DNA of 36,460 nucleotides, from assembly GCA_030667965.1 (NCBI GenBank), contig DAOUUW010000009.1:1-36460 (forward strand), read 5' to 3'. Numbering within the stretch: the stretch's first letter is position 1; the number at the start of each line of letters is the position of its first letter. The DNA comes from Deltaproteobacteria bacterium. Lineage in GTDB: Bacteria; Desulfobacterota; Desulfobulbia; Desulfobulbales; SURF-16. The notes below the pieces were generated by a model. It did not search any database. It saw only the letters and a program-made list of their open reading frames with translations, and had not been told where the DNA came from. Below, in pieces: positions 1 through 9,157 of this stretch. A program made the translations under genes and the position numbers.

Positions 1-80
1 AAGCTCTCTATATGGCTAAGGATGCCGGCCGCAACAAGGTCGTCGGCCTTTGCGGCCCGACAACCAGAATATCAAGATAA
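1..80 (+). CDS. GGDEF-domain protein, C-terminal end only (partial)
   Basis: Only the last 25 codons lie in the window, in the frame starting at base 3 and ending at TAA 78-80; they are too short for the ORF track. The peptide begins ALYMAKDAGRNKVVGL. This matches the strongly conserved end of GGDEF domains (ADxALYxAKxxGRNRV), the c-di-GMP synthase fold. The protein stops about nine residues after that motif, so GGDEF is its C-terminal domain, with any sensory part upstream of the window. Whether it is catalytically active cannot be judged because the GGDEF loop is not visible. It runs in the same direction as the fructokinase gene but is separated from it by about 235 bases. Confidence 0.75.
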   Translation, partial: ALYMAKDAGRNKVVGLCGPTTRISR

Positions 81-144
81 GTCAACGCTTGAGTCTCTAC
101 CTCTCCGTTTAAAAAATTTTTTTCTATGTTTTCCTGTAGTTAAC

Positions 145-171
145 CCTTCGTGGCCTTCGTGTGCTTCGTGG
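145..171. repeat. Three tandem 9-bp units, YCTTCGTGK type
   Basis: The bases read CCTTCGTGG, CCTTCGTGT, GCTTCGTGG back to back in the gap between the GGDEF gene end and fructokinase. Similar short arrays occur dispersed in many bacterial genomes. A related 9-bp array lies at the other end of the fructokinase gene. The rest of the 81-316 gap shows only a candidate promoter. Confidence 0.65.
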
Positions 172-227
172 TAAAACAACAATTCATACGAGACTTTGAC
201 GTTATCCTGAGCCCTCTCCGTACCAGT

Positions 228-256
228 TTGACTTTTGCACTATTTCATTATATCAT
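228..256 (+). promoter_or_regulatory. Candidate sigma-70-type promoter for fructokinase
   Basis: TTGACT at 228-233 is followed after 17 bases by TATCAT at 251-256, about 60 bases before the fructokinase ATG. The -35 matches five of six consensus bases; the -10 is weaker. No operator is evident. Confidence 0.4.
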
Positions 257-316
257 TTCGATATCTGATAAACATCGCCGCACTCAAGCCGGGAACAGCC
301 TCTGCGAGATAAAAAA

Positions 317-1213
317 ATGATCATTTCCATCGGTGAAATCGTCTGGGATATTTTTAACGAAAAAAAAATCCTTGGTGGCGCACCGTTAAATGCAGCCTAT
401 CACCTCTCCTCTCTTGACATGAATGTTCGTCTGGTCAGCCGTATCGGCCGGGACAAATTATCAAATCTGACCTTACAAAGTATTTCCGCCATCGGCCTGT
501 CTACTGAGGATGTCCAAATTGACGACGAACTGCCCACCGGACAGGTTGTTGTATCCCTTGACCGCAACAACCAGCCATCCTTTGACATTGTCGCTCCCGC
601 CGCATGGGACGCCATTGACGGGGCAGCAATAGACAACATCGCGCCAGGCGCCTTTCATCTGCTATTCGGCACCCTGGCCCAACGTTCGGAAAAAAGCCGC
701 AGGGCCATTCAATCTTTATGGGATATGGCGGATATCATCTTTTATGATGTCAATCTGCGCCCCCCTTTTACTCCGGTGGAGACAGTGCTGGCCTCTCTCC
801 AGGTGGCCGATGTGGTCAAATTAAACGACGATGAACTGCACAAGGCGGCCTCATGGTCGGACATCAACTCCGGCTCTCTACAGGAAAAGGCGGAACGTTT
901 TTTCCGCAGATGGAATCTGCATAGCCTGGCCGTTACCCTCGGAGAGAAGGGAGCCTTACTGATATGCCCTGACGGCGCTTTCAGTCATCCTGGTTTTCCG
1001 GCAAAGGTGGTTGACACCGTTGGCTCAGGTGATGCTTTTTTTGCCGGATTGATTGAAGGGATTATCAATAAGCGCCCCTGGCAGATATGCCTAGAGAGGG
1101 CCAACCGGCGTGGAGCCTATGTGGCAGGCAAAGCGGGTGCTACGCCGCCGATGAAAATAAACCTCAACCAGGAAAATTTCTCACAGAGCTCGCAGAGGCA
1201 CGGAAAAATATAA
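317..1213 (+). CDS. scrK: Fructokinase, PfkB/ribokinase family
   Basis: Cytosolic sugar kinase that would phosphorylate fructose to fructose-6-phosphate with ATP. The 298-residue length is normal for the family. The N-terminal sugar-binding part includes GGAPLNAA, and near residue 235 is the PfkB signature 2, DTVGSGDAF, whose Asp is the catalytic base. It lies 67 bases before sucrose-phosphate synthase on the same strand and faces sucrose synthase, so fructose released by sucrose cleavage is the likely substrate. The ATG at 317 has only a weak purine-rich stretch upstream (GCGAGATAAA). The last dozen or so residues (QSSQRHGKI) are encoded by a dispersed palindromic 9-bp repeat, so the natural C-terminus was probably replaced or extended. 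Other PfkB substrates cannot be excluded from sequence alone, but the neighbours favour fructose. Confidence 0.87.
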   Translation: MIISIGEIVWDIFNEKKILGGAPLNAAYHLSSLDMNVRLVSRIGRDKLSNLTLQSISAIGLSTEDVQIDDELPTGQVVVSLDRNNQPSFDIVAPAAWDAIDGAAIDNIAPGAFHLLFGTLAQRSEKSRRAIQSLWDMADIIFYDVNLRPPFTPVETVLASLQVADVVKLNDDELHKAASWSDINSGSLQEKAERFFRRWNLHSLAVTLGEKGALLICPDGAFSHPGFPAKVVDTVGSGDAFFAGLIEGIINKRPWQICLERANRRGAYVAGKAGATPPMKINLNQENFSQSSQRHGKI

Positions 1214-1249
1214 AAAACGCTCTGTGATCTCTGTGCCCCTGTGAGAGAA
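1178..1249. repeat. Imperfect palindrome of 9-bp units at the end of fructokinase
   Basis: The left arm is TTCTCACAGAGCTCGCAGAG followed by GCACGGA. The right arm reads CTCTGTGATCTCTGTGCC and then CCTGTGAGA. The arms are near reverse complements, each made of about three 9-bp units of CTCTGTGNN type. The fructokinase stop codon lies between the arms. Transcribed, it could fold into a long hairpin, so it may also act as an mRNA 3' stabiliser or an attenuator before SPS. Confidence 0.7.
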
Positions 1250-1280
1250 TTACAGACAAACGCTTACCACATAGACAATC

Positions 1281-3458
1281 ATGACAAAATCAGGACTTTA
1301 CATTCAGCTTTTCAGCCTGCACGGACTTATCCGCGGGGAATCACCGGAGCTTGGCCGGGACGCCGACACCGGCGGCCAGGTAAAATATGTGCTGGAGCTT
1401 GCCCAGGTACTTGGCAAACATCCTGATGTGGATCAAGTCGATCTGGTGACCCGTCTCATTCAGGACAAAACCGTCTCCACCATCTATGCATCCCCCATGG
1501 AACGTTTGTCTGAAAATGTCCGCATTGTCCGTGTCCAATGCGGCGGCAGGAAATACATCCGCAAAGAACTCCTCTGGCCCCATCTTGATGAATTCATCGA
1601 CAAAACAATCAAAATGCTCAGGGCCTTTGGGCGCATTCCAGATATTTTCCACGGCCATTATGCCGACGGGGGCTATGTTGCCATGGAGCTTGCCGAAACA
1701 TTCGGCACACCCTTTATTTTCACCGGCCATTCTCTTGGCCGCAACAAAAAAGCCAAAATCCTGGCCGGAGGGATGAAAACCAGGGAGATAAACAAACGAT
1801 ACAAGATAGACAAGCGCATCAGCACTGAAGAAACAATTATTGAAAAAGCAAACTGCATCATTACCAGTACAAAACAGGAAATAGACAAACAATACGGACT
1901 TTACACAAACAGTCCGAAAAACGATTTTACCGTTATCCCGCCTGGAATCGATATTGACAGCTTTTACCCTTATTACCACAACCGGCTTGACCCGGAAAAC
2001 CAGAACGAATCGGCCAAACAGACAAGAATGACCCTGTTGCGAGAGCTACAGCGGTTCTGGTCGGATCCACAAAAGCCTTTTATTTTAGCTCTCTGCCGCC
2101 CGGATCAGCGCAAAAACATTGGCGGCCTGATTGAAGCCTATGGTCTGGATGGCGATCTGCGATCCATGGCAAACCTGGCAATTTTTGCCGGTATCCGTAA
2201 GAACATCAGCGAGATGGAGGACAATGAACGCAACGTTCTCACCAACATGCTGCTGAAAATGGATTTTTACGATCTTTATGGTAAACTGGCCATCCCGAAA
2301 AAACACGATTTTGCCTCGGAAGTCCCTGAACTGTACCGCCTCTGCGCCGACAGCGGCGGCGTTTTTGTCAACCCGGCCCTGGTAGAACCGTTCGGCCTGA
2401 CCCTCATTGAAGCATCAGCCTCCGGCCTGCCCATTATCGCCACCAATGACGGTGGCCCTGTTGACATTGTAGCCAACTGCGAAAACGGCATCTTGATTGA
2501 CGTAAGGGATTCATCAAATATCGCCTCCGCCATAAAGGAACTCCTTGCGAGTCCTGAAAAATGGGAAACCTGCTCCCGCAACGGCATTAACGGTGTGCGG
2601 CGTCACTATTCCTGGGAATCACACAGTGAAATAACCATAGCCTGCATACAAAAACTCCTGCCCCTGGCAAAGCGCAGCAAAAAGCAGGAAAAAACAGCAG
2701 CAAGCAGCAGGGACGCATTCGGTAAAAGGCTGACAGACTTAAACAAACTCCTTATCACCGACATCGACAACACCCTGGAAGGAAACAGCAAACGCCTGAT
2801 GGAGTTGCTGGAAATCCTGCATAAGAATAGTGCCTCCCTGGGATGGGGGGTTGCCACCGGACGCAGTCTGGAGATGACCCTGGATATCATGACGGAACAG
2901 AACATCCCCATTCCTGATATTCTCATATGCTCCGTGGGTACGGAAATCTACTACGGCCCGGATTTGCGCACCGACAAGGGCTGGCAGCAGCATCTCTCCC
3001 ATTTTTGGAAACCTGAAAAGGTCAAAGATACCCTGGGAAAACTGGACTTTATCACCCCTCAGGAAGCAGAAGGGCAACGGCGCTACAAGATCAGCTATTA
3101 CATGAAAAAGGAGCCGGAGTTTCTGGCCAGGGTTTACCATCAGCTGCAAAAGGCAAAGCTTCGCTGCCAGGTCATCTATTCCCATGGCCAGTTCCTTGAC
3201 ATCCTGCCCCACCGTGCCTCCAAAGGCAAGGCGATAAACTACATCAAATACAAATGGGGCATTTCTCCTGAAAATGTTATGGTGGCCGGCGACTCAGGCA
3301 ATGACGAAGACATGCTGCGCGGCCGCTCCTGCGGCCTGGTGGTGGGCAACCACGACAAGGACCTGGACCATCTCAAAGGCCAACGGAATATCTTTTTCAG
3401 CAAACATACCTATGCCGGCGGCATTATTGACGGGTTGACACACTTCAGGTTTGTCTGA
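1281..3458 (+). CDS. sps: Sucrose-phosphate synthase with C-terminal sucrose-phosphatase-like HAD domain
   Basis: Makes sucrose-6-phosphate from a nucleotide-glucose and fructose-6-phosphate; the C-terminal domain probably removes the phosphate. Residues 1-470 are a GT-B glycosyltransferase of family GT4: DTGGQVKYVLELA near the N-terminus, GHSLGRNKK near residue 150, and the donor-binding EPFGLTLIEA near residue 371. Residues about 490-725 are a HAD phosphatase of the sucrose-phosphatase type: DIDNTL (nucleophile and acid/base Asp), ATGRSL, a Lys in RYKISYY, and GDSGNDEDML. In some cyanobacterial two-domain SPS proteins the phosphatase residues are lost; here they are intact, so a bifunctional enzyme is likely. 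The 725-residue length fits the two-domain type. The ATG at 1281 lacks a strong Shine-Dalgarno; coupling with fructokinase is possible. It converges on sucrose synthase. Confidence 0.93.
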   Translation: MTKSGLYIQLFSLHGLIRGESPELGRDADTGGQVKYVLELAQVLGKHPDVDQVDLVTRLIQDKTVSTIYASPMERLSENVRIVRVQCGGRKYIRKELLWPHLDEFIDKTIKMLRAFGRIPDIFHGHYADGGYVAMELAETFGTPFIFTGHSLGRNKKAKILAGGMKTREINKRYKIDKRISTEETIIEKANCIITSTKQEIDKQYGLYTNSPKNDFTVIPPGIDIDSFYPYYHNRLDPENQNESAKQTRMTLLRELQRFWSDPQKPFILALCRPDQRKNIGGLIEAYGLDGDLRSMANLAIFAGIRKNISEMEDNERNVLTNMLLKMDFYDLYGKLAIPKKHDFASEVPELYRLCADSGGVFVNPALVEPFGLTLIEASASGLPIIATNDGGPVDIVANCENGILIDVRDSSNIASAIKELLASPEKWETCSRNGINGVRRHYSWESHSEITIACIQKLLPLAKRSKKQEKTAASSRDAFGKRLTDLNKLLITDIDNTLEGNSKRLMELLEILHKNSASLGWGVATGRSLEMTLDIMTEQNIPIPDILICSVGTEIYYGPDLRTDKGWQQHLSHFWKPEKVKDTLGKLDFITPQEAEGQRRYKISYYMKKEPEFLARVYHQLQKAKLRCQVIYSHGQFLDILPHRASKGKAINYIKYKWGISPENVMVAGDSGNDEDMLRGRSCGLVVGNHDKDLDHLKGQRNIFFSKHTYAGGIIDGLTHFRFV

Positions 3459-3473
3459 GAAAAGAGCTAATTA

Positions 3474-3496
3474 GGTTGAAGGTTGAAGGTTGAAGG
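3474..3496. repeat. Heptamer TTGAAGG in three tandem copies
   Basis: Perfect triple TTGAAGG in the short gap between the convergent SPS and sucrose synthase genes. A very similar triple occurs between murG and murC. No terminator hairpin with a T-run is visible in this gap. Confidence 0.7.
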
Positions 3497-3559
3497 ATAA
3501 TACGACATCCTCAGATATTCAGCCAATTACATTCCTTCTTCTGCAAACGAATGTCCAGT

Positions 3560-5950
3560 TTAGTCACCCCCAACCCCTTCAGCCAAATGCTTAAACTGGA
3601 GATTATAAAACATCTCCAGATATCGCTGTGTTTCCTGTCTGTCCAGATTAGTGGCAAATTTCCAAAAACCGTATATACATGAAAGAGACATGAGACGCTG
3701 GGCATAAAGCTGCCATGTATAACGTTCCTTTACCCGCTCAATGGCCCCTTTTGACAGATCATGCCAGTGCTCCTCGTCTGATGCGCATTGTTCAAAGAAA
3801 TCAGCTATTTTTTCTGCCGCCGCTGCACCGTGGTTGGGATCGATGTGAAATCCTGAGATGCCGTCTTCAATAATCTCAAGCGGCCCTCCATAGCAGGTGG
3901 CAAAGATGGGCAGCCCCGACCCCATGGCCTCGATGACAGTCAACCCAAAGGCCTCAAAAAAAGCGGGCTGCACAAAGGCTCCCCGCCTGTCGGCCAGGAA
4001 GCGATACAGTTCACCGGTCATTTTTTTATCAAGCCTTACGCCGAGCCAGCGCATTTGCCCTTCAAGTCCATGCCGGTCAATCAGCTGGTGCATGAGGCAA
4101 ATCTGTTCTTTCTCCTCGCTGTCATCGGACAGTGCCGGATCGATTGTACCGCCTATGACAAGCAGATTCACCCGACTTCTCAGGCGCTCGCAGGAGCCAT
4201 ACCAGTCAACCAGGCCGGTAAGATTTTTGATCTTGTCCAGACGGGCCATGGTGAAAAGAATCGGTTTTCCATTATCTTCCAGCATGCCCCGCGCGTCCCC
4301 ACGAGGGGATTTGCCAAAAACAAGATCCATTATTTCATCATGGAGAGAATGCAGTCGTTTTTCTTCTACAAAATAAGGAAAATAAATATCCTCATCCGCA
4401 CCCGGAGAAACGATATTAAATTTAGGATCAAAAACATCAATACCGTTAACCACCCGATAGAGATCCGGCATGGTATAAGAGGCATAACTCTCATACTGGC
4501 CGACAATCGTATCGCTGCCGGCAATCTCCTGGTAAGTGCTGGTGATGATGAAGTCCGCACTGTTCATGGCGATGAGATCTGCGGTGAACTGGCAGGAAAA
4601 ATGATATTTTTCCTCCATGTCCTTCCAGTAGAGAGCGGAAAAGAGATACTTTGTTTTTTCCAGGGCATGGGCAATATTGCACTGGGTCACTCCAAGTTTC
4701 TGGGAGAGCAGATAGGCCACCAGGTTACCGTCGGAATAGTTGCCGATGACAAGGTCGGGCCTGCATCCCAGCTCAGACATAATTTCTTCTTTTACATCAC
4801 TCGCAAAACGTTCCAGATAAGGCCATATATCGAAACGGGAAATCCAGTGGGGTACCTCGCCGCCCTCCTTGTCCCGGAATGGAACACGAAGAATCTGGAC
4901 ATTGTCTGTTCCGTTTACCTCTTCCAGGCGCTGGTTGCAGGTTGTATCACCCGCCTGGGGTATGAGGCGGGTGATGATGAGGATTCTCGGTATGATATCA
5001 AGGCCCTGTTCATAAATACGCTTGCGCATCTCTTTTTCCAGGGCACGAACCTGATCAAGAATATACACCACCTGCCCACCTGTATCCGGAAGGCCAAGGA
5101 CGTTTTCCTGACCAAAATAGCCATGGGGCGACAGGACAACGATATTAAATATCATGGGAATACGACTGAAAAACTGCTCCAGGGCCCGGTAATCCGGAGC
5201 CTCGAAAATATCGGCAAGCAAGGTGAAATTCTCCCTGATCATTTTCACCGTCCTTCCCCAGCCCGGCTCAAAACCAAGCGCTGTCAACTCATCTCCCACA
5301 TCCGCCCACTCCTCTCTGTCAGAGCGCATGGCAAGGCTTTCCAGACCGACTCGCAGAGAATGCTGCAGGGCGGCCAAGGTATCAATTCTCCGGCTTAGCA
5401 TGAAAGGGGTGCCACGATAACTATGCAGTCGCAGGAAAGAGAGGATGAGTTCATCGCCTTTGGACAAATCATGGGAAAGTTTACCGCTCATCCTGCGGTT
5501 AAGAAACTCAACGCCCCGGCCGATTGAACGGGCCTGGGTCATTTTGGGAAAATCACGCTCAAAAGGACCGAAATCTATTTCCAGTGCCCATCCATTTCTT
5601 TCACTGCAGACAACCCCTTCCTTAAAATAAAGAAACTCGCTGACAGATATTTCCTTCACCTCCAGGGTTTCGAGATGAACACGGAAATAATACCAGTGGG
5701 CCACACGGGGTCTGACGTCGAGGCAAAACCAGGGATGAACCAGTGTCGCCTCCTGGGTCCTGTAAATAACATCGGCAAGCGGCGAATCAAGCAAATCCTC
5801 GTCATCTGTCTCGGCAGCAAAGGATTTCAACTCATCCCACAGGTCCGATTGCAGAAAAAGTATTTTTCCGCACCCCACATACCTGGCGAGCAATGCGGAA
5901 ACCGTTTCCTTGTTCTGTTCGACATATTCGGCAAAATCCGTTGCTAACAT
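3560..5950 (-). CDS. susA: Sucrose synthase
   Basis: Reversible cytosolic enzyme: sucrose + NDP to NDP-glucose + fructose. The 796-residue length is close to the roughly 800 usual in the family. An N-terminal regulatory/tetramer region (1-240) precedes the GT-B catalytic part, with [13 protein letters not shown] near residue 288, HALEKTKY near 432 and the donor-site motif [20 protein letters not shown] near 670. The stretch [12 protein letters not shown] lacks the Gln and Asn of the plant-type QN motif. It resembles bacterial sucrose synthases with ADP preference, so ADP-glucose may be the product; this is inference. The ATG at 5950 has a good GAGG seven bases upstream. It is the last gene of the long minus-strand run that starts at mraZ, 21 bases after the histidine kinase gene, and points toward SPS. 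Confidence 0.94.
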   Translation of the reverse strand: MLATDFAEYVEQNKETVSALLARYVGCGKILFLQSDLWDELKSFAAETDDEDLLDSPLADVIYRTQEATLVHPWFCLDVRPRVAHWYYFRVHLETLEVKEISVSEFLYFKEGVVCSERNGWALEIDFGPFERDFPKMTQARSIGRGVEFLNRRMSGKLSHDLSKGDELILSFLRLHSYRGTPFMLSRRIDTLAALQHSLRVGLESLAMRSDREEWADVGDELTALGFEPGWGRTVKMIRENFTLLADIFEAPDYRALEQFFSRIPMIFNIVVLSPHGYFGQENVLGLPDTGGQVVYILDQVRALEKEMRKRIYEQGLDIIPRILIITRLIPQAGDTTCNQRLEEVNGTDNVQILRVPFRDKEGGEVPHWISRFDIWPYLERFASDVKEEIMSELGCRPDLVIGNYSDGNLVAYLLSQKLGVTQCNIAHALEKTKYLFSALYWKDMEEKYHFSCQFTADLIAMNSADFIITSTYQEIAGSDTIVGQYESYASYTMPDLYRVVNGIDVFDPKFNIVSPGADEDIYFPYFVEEKRLHSLHDEIMDLVFGKSPRGDARGMLEDNGKPILFTMARLDKIKNLTGLVDWYGSCERLRSRVNLLVIGGTIDPALSDDSEEKEQICLMHQLIDRHGLEGQMRWLGVRLDKKMTGELYRFLADRRGAFVQPAFFEAFGLTVIEAMGSGLPIFATCYGGPLEIIEDGISGFHIDPNHGAAAAEKIADFFEQCASDEEHWHDLSKGAIERVKERYTWQLYAQRLMSLSCIYGFWKFATNLDRQETQRYLEMFYNLQFKHLAEGVGGD

Positions 5951-5971
5951 GGACGATCCTCTTTGGAATTA

Positions 5972-7393
5972 TCAAGGAAATTCAAGGGTGAACTCCGTGC
6001 CCTGCCCTTCAACACTGACCACGGAAATTGTTCCAATATGGCTTTCAACGATATTTTTAACAATGGCCAGCCCCAGACCGGTCCCTCTGTTTTTGGTAGT
6101 ATAGAAAGGATTAAAAACCTGGGAAAGAACTGCATCACTCATTCCCTGGCCGCTGTCGGCAATCTGCAGAACAAAACCCGTCTTAGTCAGATTCCTGCTG
6201 CTGATAAAAATTGTTCCACCATCGGTCATGACCTGCACGGCATTCACCAGGATATTCATACACGCCTGGTAGAGCAGATGAAAATCCCCTTGAATTTTCC
6301 GTGGCGATTGCTCCAGATCAAGTTTTACCACAATACCATACCTGTCAAACTCCGACGCCATAAAATCCGTCACCTTGGCAACAACCTCATTTAATGATAT
6401 CTGATTTAATTTTGGCTGCTGGGGCCGGGCAAAGTCAAGAAATTCCCGCACGATCCCGTCAAGCCGGCTTGTCTCTTCAACGATAATATTTGCCAGATGG
6501 GCGTTTTCAGGGGAATTTTTAACAAGTCTTTTCCCGAGTATCTCCGCCGTGCTTCTGATAATCCCCAGGGGATTTTTGATCTCATGGGAAACCGAAGCGA
6601 CCATTTTCCCCAGGGAAGCCAGCCGTTTGGCCTGGCTGAGCTTCACCTCCAGCTTCTGCCTCTCTTCCGCCCTGGCGACAATGATGCGATCCGCCCTGGC
6701 AACTATAAAGCGCAGGGCCAGAAAGAGACCGCTCATAATAGCAAGGGAGGTAAAAATAATCCACGACTGCAGTTGAATAAGCGCCTCAAGATCGCTGGAA
6801 AGATCCTGGACGATTTCAATGACACCCATGACATCACGATTACGGCTAAAGGGCTTTTCCTGCCTCAAGGGAATAAATGTACGCAGCTGACAGGTTATTT
6901 CCTTGCCTCCCGGCAGCAGATTAAACAGTGACCCATGCAGATCCAAAACGGAAACGCTCTCTCCGGCCAACGCCCTTTCATACTCCCCTTTACCCAGATC
7001 CCTGACACCAATCAATTCGCTGATAGTACTATATGAAACCTGGTTTCCCTTGATGGAAAAAATCGTCACGGAATGAATATTAAGGCCATGTATGGCACTT
7101 CGCACGACTTTATCCAACTGCCTGAACTGCCGGGGATCTTCCACGGCAATGGGCCTGCTCTGCAAGGCAAGGGGCAGAACAAACTCCTGAAAAACATGAT
7201 TTCCCACTTTTTCCGCCAGAACAAGCATATAGGCTTCGTTGCGCTCCAGAACAACATCCTTTGTATAATTGGATATGATGAGGGACAGAATGATGGAGGT
7301 AATCAAAATAACGGCAAGACTTGTGAAGGAAAAAAATTTGACCAGCCTAAACGGCTTGATATTGACGCTGTCCGCATAGATATTACTGTCCAT
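5972..7393 (-). CDS. Membrane-bound sensor histidine kinase (orphan)
   Basis: Inner-membrane two-component sensor of about 473 residues from the ATG at 7393. That start is chosen because its ATGGACAGTAA overlaps the stop of the upstream radical SAM gene; the ORF-track start at 7504 would overlap that gene by over 100 bases. Order of domains: first membrane helix (about 17-38, FFSFTSLAVILITSIILS), an extracytoplasmic sensor of about 165 residues, second helix (WIIFTSLAIMSGLFLALRF), HisKA with phospho-acceptor SHEIKNPLG, and HATPase_c with N-box NILVNAV, ADSGQGM, FNPFYTTK and GTGLGLAIV. There is no HAMP-like linker that I can recognise, no receiver domain, and no response regulator next to it. 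The input signal is unknown. Position between the radical SAM gene and sucrose synthase suggests co-transcription with both. Confidence 0.9.
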   Translation of the reverse strand: MDSNIYADSVNIKPFRLVKFFSFTSLAVILITSIILSLIISNYTKDVVLERNEAYMLVLAEKVGNHVFQEFVLPLALQSRPIAVEDPRQFRQLDKVVRSAIHGLNIHSVTIFSIKGNQVSYSTISELIGVRDLGKGEYERALAGESVSVLDLHGSLFNLLPGGKEITCQLRTFIPLRQEKPFSRNRDVMGVIEIVQDLSSDLEALIQLQSWIIFTSLAIMSGLFLALRFIVARADRIIVARAEERQKLEVKLSQAKRLASLGKMVASVSHEIKNPLGIIRSTAEILGKRLVKNSPENAHLANIIVEETSRLDGIVREFLDFARPQQPKLNQISLNEVVAKVTDFMASEFDRYGIVVKLDLEQSPRKIQGDFHLLYQACMNILVNAVQVMTDGGTIFISSRNLTKTGFVLQIADSGQGMSDAVLSQVFNPFYTTKNRGTGLGLAIVKNIVESHIGTISVVSVEGQGTEFTLEFP

Positions 7394-8996
7394 GGCAGAC
7401 CCCGCAGCGTTTACATTTTTTCGTATCACAGGGTGCTGTGTTCTTTTCCGCCATGGCCCGCTGATGCTCCGCCCACAGATACTCCCGCTTAATGCCGTGA
7501 TCAACTATATCCCAGGGGAAAATCTCACCGTCATGGCGCCGGCGCGTGTATTCTTCAGGATCAAACCCGTGCAGTCGAAAAAGCTGCCGCCAGTTTCTTG
7601 ACGACAGGGCCATGTGCAGAATCATCTCTCCCACCCTCCTGTCACCGCGTGCAAGCACGGCCTGAAAAAAAGCATTATCCGGCTTATCCACATTCATGCG
7701 GAGATTGGCTATGCCGGCAAACTCTTTTCGTAAAAATTTTATCTTTTGCTTCAACTGGGCAACTCCGGCAAAGGCGCAAAACTGGAAAGGAGTCCACGCC
7801 TTGGGAACAAAAGAATTCAAGCTGACTGTAAGAGAAGACAACCTTCCTCTCTTTCTGCCAATGGGCTTAATTTTTTCTCTGATGCGTAAGGTCAACCGCA
7901 CAAGCTCCGCCAAATCTTCATCGGTCTCGGTCGGCAGACCAATCATAAAATAAAGTTTGAGATTTGTCACCCCGGCACCGACAAGAGCCTGTGCCGCCCA
8001 AAGCAGCTCTTCTTCACTTATCCCCTTGTTGATAACGCGGCGCAACCGTTCTGATCCGCCATCCGGGGCGATTGCCGCTGTTTTAAGACCGCTGTTTTTC
8101 AACAATTCCAGCAAATCAGGGCTAATTGCATCGGCCCGTAATGAAGAAAATGACAACGCGCAATCCTGGGCAAGCAGCGTACGGGCGACTTTTGCCAGAT
8201 CATTGCTGCGGGCCATTTCCATGCCCAGCAGGCCGACCCTCTTTATTTTTCCAGGTTTCTCTGCCAAAGCCCTGATAATCGACTCCGCACTCCAAAGCCG
8301 GGGTGGACGGTAAACAAACCCTGCGGCACAAAACCGGCATCCACGGCTGCATCCCCTGCCGAGTTCTATCAGAAAAAGATCGGCAAATTCCGTTTCCGCA
8401 GTCAAGAGCTGTGAATGCCCGGCAATATCGGGCTCTGTCAATGTGGCTTTCCGCACCGGATTGGGCACATCGGCCACGGTTGTGATTGATGACAAACGGC
8501 CTGCCTCATACTCCATCCGGTAAAAAGCCGGTACATAACAGCCCGTTTTCTTTTGGGCCATTTCAAGCAGCAGACCTTGCCGGGAAGGCCAGCCCTGCTT
8601 TTGATGCTCAAGAAGCAATTGTAACACGTCCGGCAGCAGTTGTTCCACCTCCCCAAGCAGAAAAGCATCAATAAAAGGGGCCAGGGGTTCAGGATTGATA
8701 AAGGTTGCCACTCCACCTGCCAGAACAAGGGGGGAGCCCGCGGCCACTATATTTTCTTTGTACCGCTTGGCGGCATAGGGCTCAATGCCCCCTGCCAGAA
8801 AAAGACGCAGCAGATTGACATAATCCTGCTCAAAACTGACGGCACAGAGGATAACGGGAAAGTCGGATAAAGGACGGGAAGATTCTACGGAGCGGGGCGC
8901 GGAAGAAGGTGAATCGGGCAGAAATATCCTCTCACAGACAACCGAGTCGATATTATTGGCCAGTGCGTAAACGAGTTGCATGCCCAGATTGGACAT
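7383..8996 (-). CDS. Radical SAM protein of the B12-binding TIGR03960-like type
   Basis: Probable [4Fe-4S] S-adenosylmethionine radical enzyme of unknown reaction. An N-terminal cobalamin-binding-like region carries VLAGGVATFINPEPL. Near residue 215 is the radical SAM cluster motif GRGCSRGCRFCAAG (CxxxCxxC), followed by a TIM-barrel region with GLPTETDEDL. The protein ends in a Cys-rich tail, CDTKKCKRCGVC, as in the TIGR03960 family. The start is a problem: the frame stays open and clearly homologous upstream of ATG 8996 (LPVALLFPNVYRLGMSNLG) back to a stop at 9105, yet contains no ATG, GTG or TTG. The real N-terminus is therefore upstream, through a non-standard start such as ATC 9062, or a frameshift. 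The gene follows ftsZ closely and overlaps the kinase gene by 11 bases. Confidence 0.82.
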   Translation of the reverse strand: MSNLGMQLVYALANNIDSVVCERIFLPDSPSSAPRSVESSRPLSDFPVILCAVSFEQDYVNLLRLFLAGGIEPYAAKRYKENIVAAGSPLVLAGGVATFINPEPLAPFIDAFLLGEVEQLLPDVLQLLLEHQKQGWPSRQGLLLEMAQKKTGCYVPAFYRMEYEAGRLSSITTVADVPNPVRKATLTEPDIAGHSQLLTAETEFADLFLIELGRGCSRGCRFCAAGFVYRPPRLWSAESIIRALAEKPGKIKRVGLLGMEMARSNDLAKVARTLLAQDCALSFSSLRADAISPDLLELLKNSGLKTAAIAPDGGSERLRRVINKGISEEELLWAAQALVGAGVTNLKLYFMIGLPTETDEDLAELVRLTLRIREKIKPIGRKRGRLSSLTVSLNSFVPKAWTPFQFCAFAGVAQLKQKIKFLRKEFAGIANLRMNVDKPDNAFFQAVLARGDRRVGEMILHMALSSRNWRQLFRLHGFDPEEYTRRRHDGEIFPWDIVDHGIKREYLWAEHQRAMAEKNTAPCDTKKCKRCGVCHGQ

Positions 8997-9157
8997 ACCT
9001 AGCCGGTAGACATTTGGAAACAGCAGGGCAACCGGAAGTTTGCCGGTCCATTTTTTCCGGATGGTTCCGGTTTCTGTTGGTTTTGTTGCTCTTATTGGTC
9101 TTGTCTAAAAAAATGTTAAGATTGAAGTTATAAAGCAAAAAAGAACCGCCTGTTCCG

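Noticed and set aside
4055-5398. 447-residue plus-strand ORF opposite sucrose synthase
   Set aside because: It lies wholly antisense to a clearly conserved enzyme, shows no recognisable domain, and is a codon-usage shadow.
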